Source: Lachnocurva sp045579705
GTDB taxonomy: Bacteria; Bacillota; Clostridia; Lachnospirales; Lachnospiraceae
NCBI GenBank assembly: GCA_045579705.1
Contig: JAZNMP010000007.1
Location: forward strand, 1 to 64,000
Length of the DNA stretch: 64,000 nucleotides
Direction: 5' to 3'
Part shown: piece by piece, positions 8,452 through 17,323 of the stretch
How positions within the stretch are numbered: the first letter of the stretch is position 1
Layout: every line of letters begins with the position of its first letter
The notes under the pieces: model-generated
The model's database searches: none
Told to the model about the DNA's origin: nothing
The model's input: the letters and a program-made list of their open reading frames with translations, nothing else
Position numbers and translations under genes: made by a program

Positions 8452-10737
8452 CTATTTCTCCATTCTATAATAATTAATCAAGCATCCGTCCAGGATTATC
8501 TGTCTTTCTTCATCTGTAAGTGCATCCAGTAACAGGACAATTCTTTTCATACCAGACTCATTTACTACATATGCCTCGATTTCATCATCTCCGTCTGAGA
8601 TTTTCGTTCGAATATCCTTTATATAAATATAATCTCCTTCGGAAAAAGAAAGCACTCCTTCGATTCTAAAAGGAATCATTCCCCAGTTGATGAGATTCGA
8701 TCTATACCTCTTCGTAGCATATTCTCGAGCCAGATTAGCCCATCCACCGAGAACCTTTTGACAAGAAGCAGCCTGCTCTCTTGCCGATCCATCTCCCGGC
8801 TTAACAGCAAATATTGTACTACCAATTCCTAATTTATCAGCATCCATGTTCGTATTTGATGACAACATATCGATTATCTTTTTTAGTGAATCGTCTTCTA
8901 TGCCATATAGACCTTCTGCCTTTAGCGCACGATAATTCTCTCTAACCGCTTTCGCACGTTCGACATATTTAGGATCTTTACGAGAAAGTGCAAATTCAGC
9001 TAAAGCCTCTGGATTCGAGCGATATGAACTCGTTTCTCCAGAAGGAATCAACTCGTCCGTCGTAGTAACAGGATCATGAATCATTGAAACTACTTTTAAG
9101 AGCAGATTCTCAGGCAATTCGTTCATCTCTGGCCAATCTTTGATGTTTGGCCCGATGACCAGTTCTGCCTCTTTGTCCGGCACACCTTTACTATCAAATA
9201 TTCTTTTTTCATATATCTTAGAATCGAAATAATATTTCGGAATCTGGTAATCTAAATCAACCTCTGTCGCATCAGTCAGGAATCCGCCATTTGCCGCTGT
9301 CGCTGCGATAGATCTGGAATCCATAAGCGCAACTGATGCAATCTGACCATTCTTCGGCATACTTCCTTCTCGATTTGGGAAATTTCTAGTCGAATGTCGG
9401 ATAGATAGTCCTCCATTTGCAGGAATATCACCTGCCCCAAAGCAAGGTCCACAGAAAGCCGTTTTTATTACCGCTCCCGACTCAACCAAATCCAGAAATA
9501 CGCCTTCTTTCATCAAATCATAATAAATCGGCATACTAGCAGGATAAACATTTAATGCAAATGCCCCATTACCGATACTACGACCACGAAGTATCTGGCC
9601 AGCCTCATAAATATTCTCAAAGCTACCGCCGGCACAACCAGCGATTACGCCCTGATCAACCTTGAGCTTGCCATCTATAATCTTATCATGAAGATTTAGG
9701 GCCAGCTCTTCACCTAGACTTACCTTGGATTTTTCTTCGGTTTCATGAATTACATCCTCGAGATTATCCTGCAGAAACCTTATGCTATACACATTACTAG
9801 GATGAAACGGCATCGCTATCATCGGTCTGATCTCTGCGAGATCCAACTCAAGCATTACATCATAGCAAACCACATCATCCGGCTCTAAAAACTCGAAGTC
9901 TTCCAGACGACCATGTATCTCATAATACTCGCGTACTTTTTCATCCGTCATCCATATTGAGGACAAGCAAGCCGTTTCTGTGGTCATCACATCGATTCCA
10001 TTTCTGAAATCTACACTTAGATTTGCTATTCCATCTCCTACGAATTCCAATATTCTGTTTTTTGCCAGCCCCGTTGAAAAAAGTTCCTTTATAAGGCACA
10101 ATGCCACATCCTGTGGGCCTACCCCCGGGACCAGTTTATTTTTTAAATAGATACATATAACCTCAGGTCTCTTAATATCATAGGTTCTATTCAACAACTG
10201 TTTTACTAATTCTGGGCCACCTTCACCTATAGCCAGGGTGCCTAGCGCACCATAGCGTGTGTGAGAATCCGAGCCCAAGATCATATCGCCTACCTTGCTG
10301 ATACACTCTCTAGCGTATTGATGTATAACAGCCTGATGAGGTGGTACATAGATTCCGCCATACTTTCTTGCCGCTGACAAGCCAAACTGATGGTCATCCT
10401 CGTTGATTGTGCCACCAACTGCACATAGACTATTGTGACAATTGGTCAGTACATAAGGAATCGGAAACTTTTCCATCCCAGAAGCTCTCGCTGTCTGAAT
10501 GATTCCAACATATGTGATGTCATGCGAAACCAGCTTATCAAATTTAAGCTTCATTTCATCATCTGCAATATTCACATTATGTTTTTTCAAAATCTTGTAA
10601 GCGATAGTTTTGTTTCTGGCAGTCTGAACTGAAACAGGTCGTTCCAGTATTTTTTCAACCTTTGACTTACCATAAACATCATTCGGTATTATTTCTTTCC
10701 CTTTAACTAAAAACGCACCCTCATAAAATTTATTCAT
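8452..10737 (-). CDS. Aconitase-family hydratase
   Basis: The product belongs to the aconitase superfamily and resembles the YbhJ-type putative hydratases of about 750 residues. Visible markers are GSDSHTRYGALGTLAIGEGG, cluster-type cysteines in GCAGGSF and FCGPCFGAG, and a C-terminal swivel domain (SNLINWGMIPFRI). It probably binds a [4Fe-4S] cluster and isomerises or hydrates a hydroxy-acid. Whether it acts on citrate is unknown. I chose ATG at 10737 rather than 10755, because it is preceded by a GGAAGAAGAGGG stretch and overlaps the upstream gene by only 8 bases. This leaves 761 residues. Confidence 0.85.
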   Translation of the reverse strand: MNKFYEGAFLVKGKEIIPNDVYGKSKVEKILERPVSVQTARNKTIAYKILKKHNVNIADDEMKLKFDKLVSHDITYVGIIQTARASGMEKFPIPYVLTNCHNSLCAVGGTINEDDHQFGLSAARKYGGIYVPPHQAVIHQYARECISKVGDMILGSDSHTRYGALGTLAIGEGGPELVKQLLNRTYDIKRPEVICIYLKNKLVPGVGPQDVALCLIKELFSTGLAKNRILEFVGDGIANLSVDFRNGIDVMTTETACLSSIWMTDEKVREYYEIHGRLEDFEFLEPDDVVCYDVMLELDLAEIRPMIAMPFHPSNVYSIRFLQDNLEDVIHETEEKSKVSLGEELALNLHDKIIDGKLKVDQGVIAGCAGGSFENIYEAGQILRGRSIGNGAFALNVYPASMPIYYDLMKEGVFLDLVESGAVIKTAFCGPCFGAGDIPANGGLSIRHSTRNFPNREGSMPKNGQIASVALMDSRSIAATAANGGFLTDATEVDLDYQIPKYYFDSKIYEKRIFDSKGVPDKEAELVIGPNIKDWPEMNELPENLLLKVVSMIHDPVTTTDELIPSGETSSYRSNPEALAEFALSRKDPKYVERAKAVRENYRALKAEGLYGIEDDSLKKIIDMLSSNTNMDADKLGIGSTIFAVKPGDGSAREQAASCQKVLGGWANLAREYATKRYRSNLINWGMIPFRIEGVLSFSEGDYIYIKDIRTKISDGDDEIEAYVVNESGMKRIVLLLDALTDEERQIILDGCLINYYRMEK

Positions 10738-11386
10738 TTCCCTCTTCTTCCTCATCCCCCTGTTCTGGGAAGTCTAACCCAAGCCTATCAAGATACTCTG
10801 TATTAATTCTAATTTCCGGCTTTGCGCGGTCATATATTTCAGGGTCCATCGTTGGGGCATCTGCCGCCTCAAGAGCCGCTTTTTCTAATTCTTTCTGAAT
10901 TCTGATATTTTCGTCCGTAATCAAACGCATATATTTATCAGTATCCTTCAATCCCTCTAATCTAGAAATCAACTCAAGCTGATTTGATTTTACGACCTGA
11001 CGCTGTTTCCTAAGCATGTCGTCAGTTTTTGTCATTACCTCACTCATTTTTACTCGGGCTTCATCTATCGCATCCTGAATCCGTCTAAGTGCCTGATCAG
11101 TATACATAATAGATGCCGCATATATATCTTCTGCGTCTCGCTTTGCATCTTTCTTGAGTTCTTCACTCTTCTTACGATGTTCTCTTTCCGCTTTATCTCG
11201 GCTATTCTCTGACGCCTCGTATTCCTCGATCATCTCGCCCATACAGACATTCAACTCTTTCAATATTCCGAGGAAATCATTTTTATCGACGACCACTTTC
11301 CGCGAACTGCCCGGATAAGGCTCCGCAGTGGCCAAATATACATGAATTTTCTTTAAGACCTCTTCTGTCTTATTTCTAGCTCCCAT
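10730..11386 (-). CDS. Coiled-coil protein, DivIVA-like in style
   Basis: This 218-residue, highly charged protein is predicted almost wholly helical, with heptad-like runs from about residue 50 to 170 (EYEASENSRDKAEREHRKKSEELKK; RIQDAIDEARVKMSEVM). The acidic tail ends EQGDEEEEGNE. There is no membrane segment. The N-terminus (VDKNDFLGILKELNVCM) and coiled coil are reminiscent of short DivIVA/GpsB-like or ATPase-stator-like proteins, but I see no diagnostic motif. Its stop overlaps the hydratase start, so they are translationally coupled. Confidence 0.65.
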   Translation of the reverse strand: MGARNKTEEVLKKIHVYLATAEPYPGSSRKVVVDKNDFLGILKELNVCMGEMIEEYEASENSRDKAEREHRKKSEELKKDAKRDAEDIYAASIMYTDQALRRIQDAIDEARVKMSEVMTKTDDMLRKQRQVVKSNQLELISRLEGLKDTDKYMRLITDENIRIQKELEKAALEAADAPTMDPEIYDRAKPEIRINTEYLDRLGLDFPEQGDEEEEGNE

Positions 11387-11499
11387 ATAAAAAACTCCTA
11401 TTTTAAAGAAGATTATAGTTCAAAATAATTCTAAATGTTTTAGGAAGCAAAGTAAAGAAACCATATGGCAAAAATCCAGCTTTTTCAAAGGTTTTTGTT

Positions 11500-11531
11500 A
11501 AAAAAAGAAGCGCCGATTACTTCAGCGCTTC
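11500..11531 (-). terminator. Rho-independent terminator of the LOG-family gene
   Basis: On the minus strand GAAGCGC pairs with GCGCTTC and is followed by a run of Ts. The stop codon of the upstream gene lies in the loop, so the gene ends inside its own terminator. Confidence 0.85.
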
Positions 11532-12079
11532 CTCAACTCTCTATCTGTTTTTTCTATAAAATATTCAATTTCATCTAAATTATCAGAAATCAGTACTTTT
11601 TCAAAATAATCTCGTGATGCAAACTTATTCTCATACATGTTCTCCAAACAGAGTTTCAGTGGATTGTAATACCCTCCAACATTATAAATTATTATCGGAC
11701 CAGAGATTTCTTTAAGCATAGACAGTGTCATAACCTCTGAAAGTTCATCCAGAGTTCCGATTCCACCAGGCAGCGCAATAAATGCATCTGATTTCTCTAT
11801 CATAAGACTCTTTCTCTGAGCCATCGTCTCAGTTTCAATATACTCAGTCAGGCCTTGCTGCTTTCTCTCCTGAATCAATGGAACATTTGGAAGGATTCCG
11901 ATTACCTTGCCATCGTTTTCCAAAACAGTTGATGCAACTACCCCCATCAAACCGTTCTGCGCTCCGCCATATACTAATGTGTACTGCTTCTTCGCCATCC
12001 ACAACGCAAGCTTCTCTGCAGCCTCTTTGTATATTTTCTTATTACCAAATGATGATCCACAATAAACACTTATATTCAT
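11522..12079 (-). CDS. LOG family / TIGR00730 Rossmann-fold protein
   Basis: This 185-residue protein carries the LOG-family motif PGGIGTLDE, preceded by MAQRKSLMI. Family members are nucleoside-5'-monophosphate phosphoribohydrolases that release cytokinin-like free bases in plants and some bacteria; the bacterial role is often unclear. The N-terminus NISVYCGSSFG is the usual Rossmann start. The open frame extends to 12124, but that would overlap the SRP RNA. ATG 12079, with AGGGAGAAG just upstream, is the better start. The gene begins about 20 bases after the SRP RNA end and could be expressed by read-through. Confidence 0.9.
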   Translation of the reverse strand: MNISVYCGSSFGNKKIYKEAAEKLALWMAKKQYTLVYGGAQNGLMGVVASTVLENDGKVIGILPNVPLIQERKQQGLTEYIETETMAQRKSLMIEKSDAFIALPGGIGTLDELSEVMTLSMLKEISGPIIIYNVGGYYNPLKLCLENMYENKFASRDYFEKVLISDNLDEIEYFIEKTDRELRKR

Positions 12080-12100
12080 ATCTTCTCCCTCTATGAAAAA

Positions 12101-12307
12101 AAGCCGGGCCCAACTAATACCCATATAACTACCCCCGGGCTTCCATCCCAGTTCCCCTGCGGCACATGAGAAATCAATCTTAGTGCTGCTTCATTCCTGA
12201 CCTGACACGGTTCGAAGGCACTCATTGCGCAGGACCAGAATTTCCGTATCCGGAGGCAGATATATAAATATTAAGTCGGTTGATGAAACATATCATCGCC
12301 CAGCCTC
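12101..12307 (-). ncRNA. ffs: Signal recognition particle RNA
   Basis: The minus strand holds the SRP signature GTGTCAGGTCAGGAATGAAG followed by CAGCACTAAG, and on the return strand GTGCCGCAGGGGAACTGG. The apical stem CCTGCG/CGCAGG encloses these loops. The 5' end AGGCTGGGC pairs with the 3' GCCCGGCTT. A GATGA/TCATC hairpin and CCGAC/GTTGG pairing next to them suggest an Alu-like end. It is therefore probably the long Gram-positive type, though at about 205 nt shorter than that of Bacillus. The RNA ends at a T-run (12096-12102). It would bind Ffh for membrane protein targeting. Confidence 0.93.
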
Positions 12308-12310
12308 TAA

Positions 12311-12339
12311 ATAATATTAGAACCCCAGCCAAAAGTCAA
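12311..12339 (-). promoter_or_regulatory. Promoter of the SRP RNA
   Basis: On the minus strand TTGACT (12334-12339) and TATTAT (12311-12316) are separated by 17 bases. The predicted start, about 5-8 bases downstream, coincides with the 5' strand of the closing stem of the SRP RNA. Confidence 0.75.
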
Positions 12340-12394
12340 TCTAATTTAACAAAGAAGTTGCTGCATCAACTTCAATGACACAGCAACCCACAAA

Positions 12395-13462
12395 TCAAGC
12401 CCAAGTATACGGGACATCAGCAAATACCACTCTATCCATAGAGGCCAACTCGACGTACTCACCTCTACGCAACCTACGTCCGTTATAGTAAGTTCCCCTC
12501 TTTGAATTCCAATCCGCCAGATAATACTTACCATTCTTTCTCAAGATCTTTGAATGATGCTTGCTCACAGCATCCGAATGCAAACAGGCATCATTTCTCT
12601 TATCCTCGCGTCCTATTTTAAACAAATCCTTATCTATACAGTAATCTAACTCCCTATCTTCCCCATCATATATCAATCGTCCGGTCATATATCTTTCACT
12701 CTCATCTTCAACTGCTGCATTTTCCTCTTTAATTACATCCGGAATCAAATCCGAAACCGTTCGTTTTATCTCCTCAGCCTTTTTCTTTATAGCGCCTTCA
12801 AATTCTTTTGTTAGATCCTTTATTCCTCTTTTTTCTTCCTGCTCCGCCTCCTCTATTTCATCTATATCAACGGAAACAGACGCCGTCTCCACTTTACCTA
12901 TAGATTTCGCGCTCTGAACTTCTTGCTTTCTAAGCACATCCTGACGAATTCTCTTTGCCATCTCACTACAATCAAATCCAGGCGAAGCCATCAAATTATA
13001 TATCTCATAGCATAACTCATTTAGCTCCTGTAACTTCGGATCAACATTCGTTATCAAAAACTCGCCAATCTGTATATAAGGTAAACTCCCGTCATTTGCA
13101 CACGGATAATACATAAGCTTCATACCTCCATCCTCATAAAACATTGCATCTGTTCTGAACACTAAGTTTTTCTCATCTATCAGATAACCAGAAATCTCCT
13201 TAAGGGTCCTATCCATCTCTGAAAAAAATCTCTCTAATTCCTCGTAAGTAATGCCTCTCTTCTTAAACGATTCCTCTACTGATTCTTTCCCTGTGGCATC
13301 ATACCAATAGAATAATTCACCATTTTTCTCAACCGTGTAGAAAGGGATTAGCCCCTGAATAGTATTTCTCTCTAGCATTTCGCCTTCATATCCGACTATC
13401 GGTTGCTTGCCTTTAATGACCAAATACTGTTTACCAGCTAAACAGTTATGAATGATTTCCAT
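12395..13462 (-). CDS. DUF6382-FHA domain protein of the Tad locus
   Basis: The 355-residue protein begins with a domain of about 190 residues resembling DUF6382 (NCLAGKQYLVIKG; PFYTVEKNGELFYWYDATG). A charged linker follows, then a C-terminal FHA phosphothreonine-binding domain at about 265-355. FHA markers are FKIGREDKRND, SKHHSKILRK and LADWNSKRGTYYNGRRL. It is the last gene of the Tad operon. It probably couples pilus function to protein phosphorylation, as inferred for other clostridial Tad loci. A weak hairpin (GTTGCTG/CAGCAAC, 12357-12387) follows the stop and may end the operon. Confidence 0.85.
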   Translation of the reverse strand: MEIIHNCLAGKQYLVIKGKQPIVGYEGEMLERNTIQGLIPFYTVEKNGELFYWYDATGKESVEESFKKRGITYEELERFFSEMDRTLKEISGYLIDEKNLVFRTDAMFYEDGGMKLMYYPCANDGSLPYIQIGEFLITNVDPKLQELNELCYEIYNLMASPGFDCSEMAKRIRQDVLRKQEVQSAKSIGKVETASVSVDIDEIEEAEQEEKRGIKDLTKEFEGAIKKKAEEIKRTVSDLIPDVIKEENAAVEDESERYMTGRLIYDGEDRELDYCIDKDLFKIGREDKRNDACLHSDAVSKHHSKILRKNGKYYLADWNSKRGTYYNGRRLRRGEYVELASMDRVVFADVPYTWA

Positions 13463-13464
13463 CG

Positions 13465-13698
13465 CTATTCCCCCTTTAATTTTTTTAAAAGTTCCTCCGC
13501 TGCATTCTTTCCTAATTGCACTTTTCTAAAATTCTCTATTCCTCCTACATTTCCAACCTTCGTATTCCTGATTATCATGCTTGATTCCTTATAAACCTCT
13601 ATTCCTGTCATAAGCATTGCTTCAACAACGAGTAAGACAATCGAAAAAATGATTGCAGCTTCCACTGTCAAACTGCCTCTATGCTTCCCGGTATTCAA
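13465..13698 (-). CDS. Short TadE-like pseudopilin
   Basis: This 77-residue protein has a short basic leader, the type IV prepilin-like processing site KHRGSLTVEAA and one hydrophobic helix (IIFSIVLLVVEAMLMTGI). This is the N-terminal pattern of TadE/TadF minor pseudopilins. It is shorter than usual TadE proteins, having almost no C-terminal domain. It lies 2 bases before the FHA gene and overlaps the peptidase gene by 4 bases, so it is in the same operon. It is a likely substrate of a prepilin peptidase encoded here. Confidence 0.8.
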   Translation of the reverse strand: MNTGKHRGSLTVEAAIIFSIVLLVVEAMLMTGIEVYKESSMIIRNTKVGNVGGIENFRKVQLGKNAAEELLKKLKGE

Positions 13699-14126
13699 AG
13701 CATTTTTCCTCCGTTAATAATTATCATCAACACATAGGCCACAAATATAAAAGGAGCCATGGGGATATGATCTTTCAGTTTCTTTTTCCCTAAAAAGATC
13801 ATCGCAACACCAACTATTGCCAGCAGAAGGGAAGAGAACCAAACCAGCAATGCATTAGCCTTAAATCCCAGGAAACTGCCCGTTAACATAAAGATCAGCG
13901 CATCACCTTTACCAATCGCTTCATCAGTAAGCAAACTTATGCCATACACTAATCCACCTATAGCCATCCCTCCAACCAAATCCAGGATACCTATCCTATG
14001 AAAAAGCATATGATATCCCACACCAACTATCGCAAAGAGATATATCTCAATATCCCTAATATGATGCGTTCTAATATCTTCAGCACTAATCAAGCCGAGC
14101 ATCCCCAACAAACTAGCCATTTCCAT
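13695..14126 (-). CDS. Prepilin peptidase-like A24 aspartic protease (second copy)
   Basis: This 143-residue membrane protein has about five hydrophobic segments. The two catalytic aspartates of the A24 family are visible in SAEDIRTHHI and in the GxGD motif IGKGDALIF. It lacks the N-terminal methylase domain, as is normal for the short TadV/CpaA type. It should cleave prepilin leaders at the cytoplasmic membrane face. A second A24 peptidase lies at 40075, at the head of the same split operon, so the locus has two. One may be specialised for TadE-like proteins, but that is inference. Confidence 0.85.
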   Translation of the reverse strand: MEMASLLGMLGLISAEDIRTHHIRDIEIYLFAIVGVGYHMLFHRIGILDLVGGMAIGGLVYGISLLTDEAIGKGDALIFMLTGSFLGFKANALLVWFSSLLLAIVGVAMIFLGKKKLKDHIPMAPFIFVAYVLMIIINGGKML

Positions 14127-15059
14127 CTATCTTCCTCCACATTTCGGACAACTGTGATAATCCTTCTCGGCCTCTTTAATTGGGATTCTCCTGATATGTC
14201 GTCTCAAATCAGTACAGTTCAATTCCCCATGAAACTGATTACCATAATCCGTAATATAAACCACCGTCATTTCCTCTTTTACGCAACTACATTTCTTGTA
14301 CTTAGAGCCATCTTTAGCCCTTCGCCCCTTTATACTACTTCTGGGCACTTCCTGTATTGAAAGCTTGAGATACGGACATTTTTCACTCAAATGGTACGCT
14401 TTTCCATTTCTCGTCACATAAACATAAACTTCATCTTCTTCCATCTTAGGATTCCAGCCTATGTATCTTCGCACTCGAACCTTTTCATGAATCCGAAACA
14501 GTGTATCCGAGAACATAGGCGTAATAGAAACTAATTTGTACCTACACTCCAAACAGATATAAGTATCATTGATTTCTGATTTTCCGAAATTAAGACCTAA
14601 GAGCCCACCTTCTATGAAGCGGACCATCTTCTTCTCATTAATAAGTTTCTGCCTACATCGGGCTATCACCAGTTGCTTTAATACTTTGTTTTCATCAACC
14701 TTATCCGTTACTTCAACATTTCCTATACACGAGAATTCACAAGCCGTTTCATGCATCGATTTCTTCACTAGATATTCAGTCGTTTCAACTCTCATAATCC
14801 ACAAGAACAGTGCCATTATAAGTATCATCATCGACATCACGACTGCTGCCTCAATAGAATAACTTGCTCTTTTTTTGAAGGTGCAAAAAGGTGTCTCTTT
14901 CGACAAAGTAGGTTTTGGGATTGGGGACATATTATTGTTATTTGTTTGTTGACTCCATTGAAATTCTATATTTATATATGATTTGAGGTACGATTTAATA
15001 AGAGACACCTTTTTACACCTTCTTTCACGGTATAAAGCTAAAATGAACGCTCCTTTCAT
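14127..15059 (-). CDS. TadE-like protein with tandem Cys motifs; 5' end altered by a repeat insertion
   Basis: The conserved part starts at the pseudopilin-like sequence KKRASYSIEAAVVMSMMILI, one membrane helix, followed by an extracytoplasmic domain. The C-terminus holds two related blocks (VYVTRNGKAYHLSEKCPYLK and VYITDYGNQFHGELNCTDLR), each followed by a Cys-rich end (KKCSC; HSCPKC). These look like duplicated Ada-like metal-binding units. The first about 60 codons are encoded by an inverted-repeat insertion (14877-15022) and do not resemble a pilin leader. An ATG at 14930 is an alternative start. The codon just before AAA AAA AGA GCA is TTC, so the native start codon may have been lost. 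Confidence 0.7.
   Translation of the reverse strand: MKGAFILALYRERRCKKVSLIKSYLKSYINIEFQWSQQTNNNNMSPIPKPTLSKETPFCTFKKRASYSIEAAVVMSMMILIMALFLWIMRVETTEYLVKKSMHETACEFSCIGNVEVTDKVDENKVLKQLVIARCRQKLINEKKMVRFIEGGLLGLNFGKSEINDTYICLECRYKLVSITPMFSDTLFRIHEKVRVRRYIGWNPKMEEDEVYVYVTRNGKAYHLSEKCPYLKLSIQEVPRSSIKGRRAKDGSKYKKCSCVKEEMTVVYITDYGNQFHGELNCTDLRRHIRRIPIKEAEKDYHSCPKCGGR
14877..15022. repeat. Long inverted repeat of about 146 bp, MITE/REP-like, at a gene boundary
   Basis: The 23-base arm at 14877-14899 is the reverse complement of 15000-15022 with one mismatch. The interior (about 100 bases) holds TTTGGGATTGGGGACA and AT-rich DNA. It sits exactly between the stop region of the DUF5702 gene and the conserved start of the TadE-like gene. 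I recall GGGGAC-containing palindromes as interspersed elements in clostridial genomes, so a non-autonomous insertion is the simplest reading. No second copy was noticed in this window. Confidence 0.7.
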
Positions 15060-16482
15060 AACTACTTTTTTCTGTTTTATCTATTACATTTAGATATCCC
15101 TGAAATATATTCGGGGTCTGATAAGACATCTTTAAATCACATGCTGCCAAGACTTTGCTGATATCAAAATTTGAATACTCAGAATCGGATTTTATTCCTA
15201 ATTCTATTAATCCAAGCGCTCTCTCGTTTATCTTTGACTCATTCTCCATTAAGAAGAGCGCTCTTAAGCACATCTTATAATCCAATCCGATTTTTGCTTC
15301 CTTCGCGCACTTATCTTTTGCCAAAAAAGCTGCCAAATTTGCCAGATTTGAGGTATAACTCTCCGCCGTCTTCTGTATTGGAATCGTCTTTCCACGAAGC
15401 ATCGCTCTTACATCCAATACGCTTTCCACATACGCCCACGAAGCTATAATTCCGAGTTTTACCACTTCTATTATTTCCGGATTACCAACCAACATACACA
15501 TACTAGTCGCCAGCGATCCAGCCTCCATATCTAATTCCGGAGTCATCTTTATCGCCAAAGCATTCTGCACCTCGCGCACAGCCAGCATTCGCCTTATCAC
15601 AGCTTTTAAATTTCCTTCATCATTCTCCTTCCCCATCAGGACATACTCAGCACCATAGCTTAATGCACCATCCTCATCCGGCTCTCTATAATCCCCGAAG
15701 TAATCAAATACATATTCGGAAAAAATAAGCCTATCTGCCGGATTCTGCATTCCACCTTTAAACGTTTGCTTAAATCTATATATATTCTCTAAATCTATCT
15801 TTTTACTCGAGACTTCTCCATCCTCGCCTAACCAAAAGCTCATATCCTTCTCATCTTCGCTATCTTTTGCAACATCCATCGGATTCTCCGTGTTCGACCA
15901 ATCCTTCTCAGGATACTTACTTTTAGTCTTTTCTTCTGCATCTTCATTAGATTGCTTAGGTTTAATCTCTTTTAGCGCATTCTGACTTTTCTCTATGATA
16001 GATTTAAAATCCATTTTCTCATTATTACTAAAGCCCTGCTGCAGTTCGTCAGCTAACTTCCCTAATCCTCTTTCTATAAACCGCTCCTTCTCCGATTGAA
16101 TCGCCAGTTTAAAGAAAGCCTCTCCTCCATTATCTGTGATATAAACCTTGTTTTCTGGCTTTAGCCTCTCTATCCTAGACAGATAATAGTTCATATCACT
16201 GTCAGTTTTTACATAATCTTAAACAAAGAAATCTTTGATATGTTGCTCTAGATGATTGCTCACTTCTTCATGTCCAAATTTATCATCCAACCCCAAAATT
16301 CCATATTCTTTCCAAAGCTTCTGATGATACATAGACTCTAAATACTGAGCCACTTCTACATCTTTAATCCTAAATGTCTGTCCTAAAGCCTGAAGTCTTA
16401 TCCCTTCTGCTAAAACCAACAACAGAGACGTAATCGACATAAATATCATCGCAAAAAAGATAGAAACGCTTCCTTTTTTCAC
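15025..16482 (-). pseudogene. DUF5702-like Tad-locus protein interrupted by an in-frame stop
   Basis: The 5' part (16482-16219) starts at GTG with AGGGGAAG upstream and encodes MKKGSVSIFFAMIFMSITSL, a membrane helix, then VLAEGIRLQALG. This is the N-terminus typical of DUF5702 proteins, which are Tad-associated in Lachnospiraceae. A TAA at 16219-16221 stops it. The 3' part continues in the same frame (DYVKTDSDMNYYLSR...) to 15025. The ATG at 16194 has no ribosome site before it, so an independent gene is unlikely. A single CAA-to-TAA change would explain the break. A sequencing error or read-through cannot be excluded. Confidence 0.75.
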
Positions 16483-16483
16483 C

Positions 16484-16588
16484 CTAAACTTCCCCTGCTT
16501 TTGCCTTAACCTTATCAAAAATACTGTTCAGCAAAGCCGTAATCTGATCTTTGAATATCAAAGTCAAACCGACGATCACCACTATTAA
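16484..16588 (-). pseudogene. flp: 3' part of the flp pilin gene, cut off by the mobile element
   Basis: On the minus strand this encodes VVIVGLTLIFKDQITALLNS then IFDKVKAKAGEV and a TAG. That is the C-terminal half of a Flp/Fap pilin: a hydrophobic helix followed by a short amphipathic tail. Immediately upstream the frame hits TAA (16589-16591) in element DNA. The start of the same gene is at 35852-35947 on the other side of the element. Joined, the two give a pilin of about 54-57 residues, the usual Flp size. Confidence 0.88.
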
Positions 16589-16591
16589 TTA

Positions 16592-16788
16592 CCCTGTCCC
16601 CCAGGGAAGTAAAGAAAGAAAAGAACTCGCACAGATTCTACAGTGTATATCAAATATCTATTTAACAACTCTGTTCAAGCCAAAGAAGCCTTACTGATAT
16701 CCAAGTGATATCACCTATAGATATCTAACTGATATCAGCTACTTTGGTCTTTCTAATAATCATATTCATCCAACTGGAGATTGCGACA
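16592..16788. repeat. Left end of the element with four palindromic GATATC sites
   Basis: GATATC occurs at 16696, 16707, 16720 and 16731, spaced 11, 13 and 11 bases, close to one helical turn. Three are longer palindromes (GTGATATCAC, TAGATATCTA, CTGATATCAG). The sequence AAGTGATATCACCT recurs inverted at 28338-28351, upstream of the Xis-like gene. These look like sites for a dimeric DNA-binding protein of the element, perhaps Xis or a recombinase accessory factor. Nothing coding is seen here. Confidence 0.6.
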
Positions 16789-17300
16789 TGTAGTCCGCTT
16801 AATGAAATTATCAGCGGAATTTGACTACACATCCGTGTGCCAATTCCACTTATTCAATGAATACAGCGGCCTACCAAACCACCATTATTCTGATTTGTTA
16901 CTCACAGGGCATATCTACAGCAGATTATCTGCAGCCCTGTATATATTTTCAGAATAATAGGCAAGCTACCCACTTTGACTAGTCACTATCGTTCCTAGTC
17001 GCGTGGTACCCTCGTTTCACTTCGGTAGCTTGCCAGGGCTAGCCCTTGGAACCCACTGGGGACTTTCATTCCCCCGTCCCCTAGAGCACATCCTCTTATC
17101 CGGAAATGGACGAAAAACCGACCTAATAACAGTCAGAAAACTGTCCCATCGGTTTTATCCCATTCCCTACTAAGAGAATTAAGGGCTCTGCCCTTGCATC
17201 CCGCCAAAGGAGCTCCGCCCCTTTTGGATAACCCGGTCGCTCACAAATGGAATGTTTCCATCCTATCAATCCAATCATTTGTAACCGATTTGTTCCGCAC
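16789..17300. other. Probable oriT region, rich in inverted repeats
   Basis: No credible gene is seen in this stretch before mobC. It has TGTAGTC/GACTACA (16789-16829), a perfect 11-base inverted repeat GGCAAGCTACC/GGTAGCTTGCC (16960-17034) enclosing GACTAG/CTAGTC, GGGGAC/GTCCCC near 17060-17083, AAGGGC/GCCCTT (17181-17195) and CCAAAGG/CCTTTTGG (17204-17227). GC-rich hairpins of the last type commonly precede mobC-mobA pairs in clostridial elements. The nick site is not identifiable by eye. Confidence 0.55.
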
Positions 17301-17323
17301 AATTTTGAAAGGAGATGATACGC

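Noticed and set aside
12080..12124. Longer start for the LOG-family gene
   Set aside because: The extension overlaps the SRP RNA 3' end; ATG 12079 has its own ribosome site and the family N-terminus.
16192..16194. ATG 16194 as start of an independent gene
   Set aside because: There is no ribosome site, and the frame continues in phase from the upstream DUF5702 N-terminus across a single TAA.
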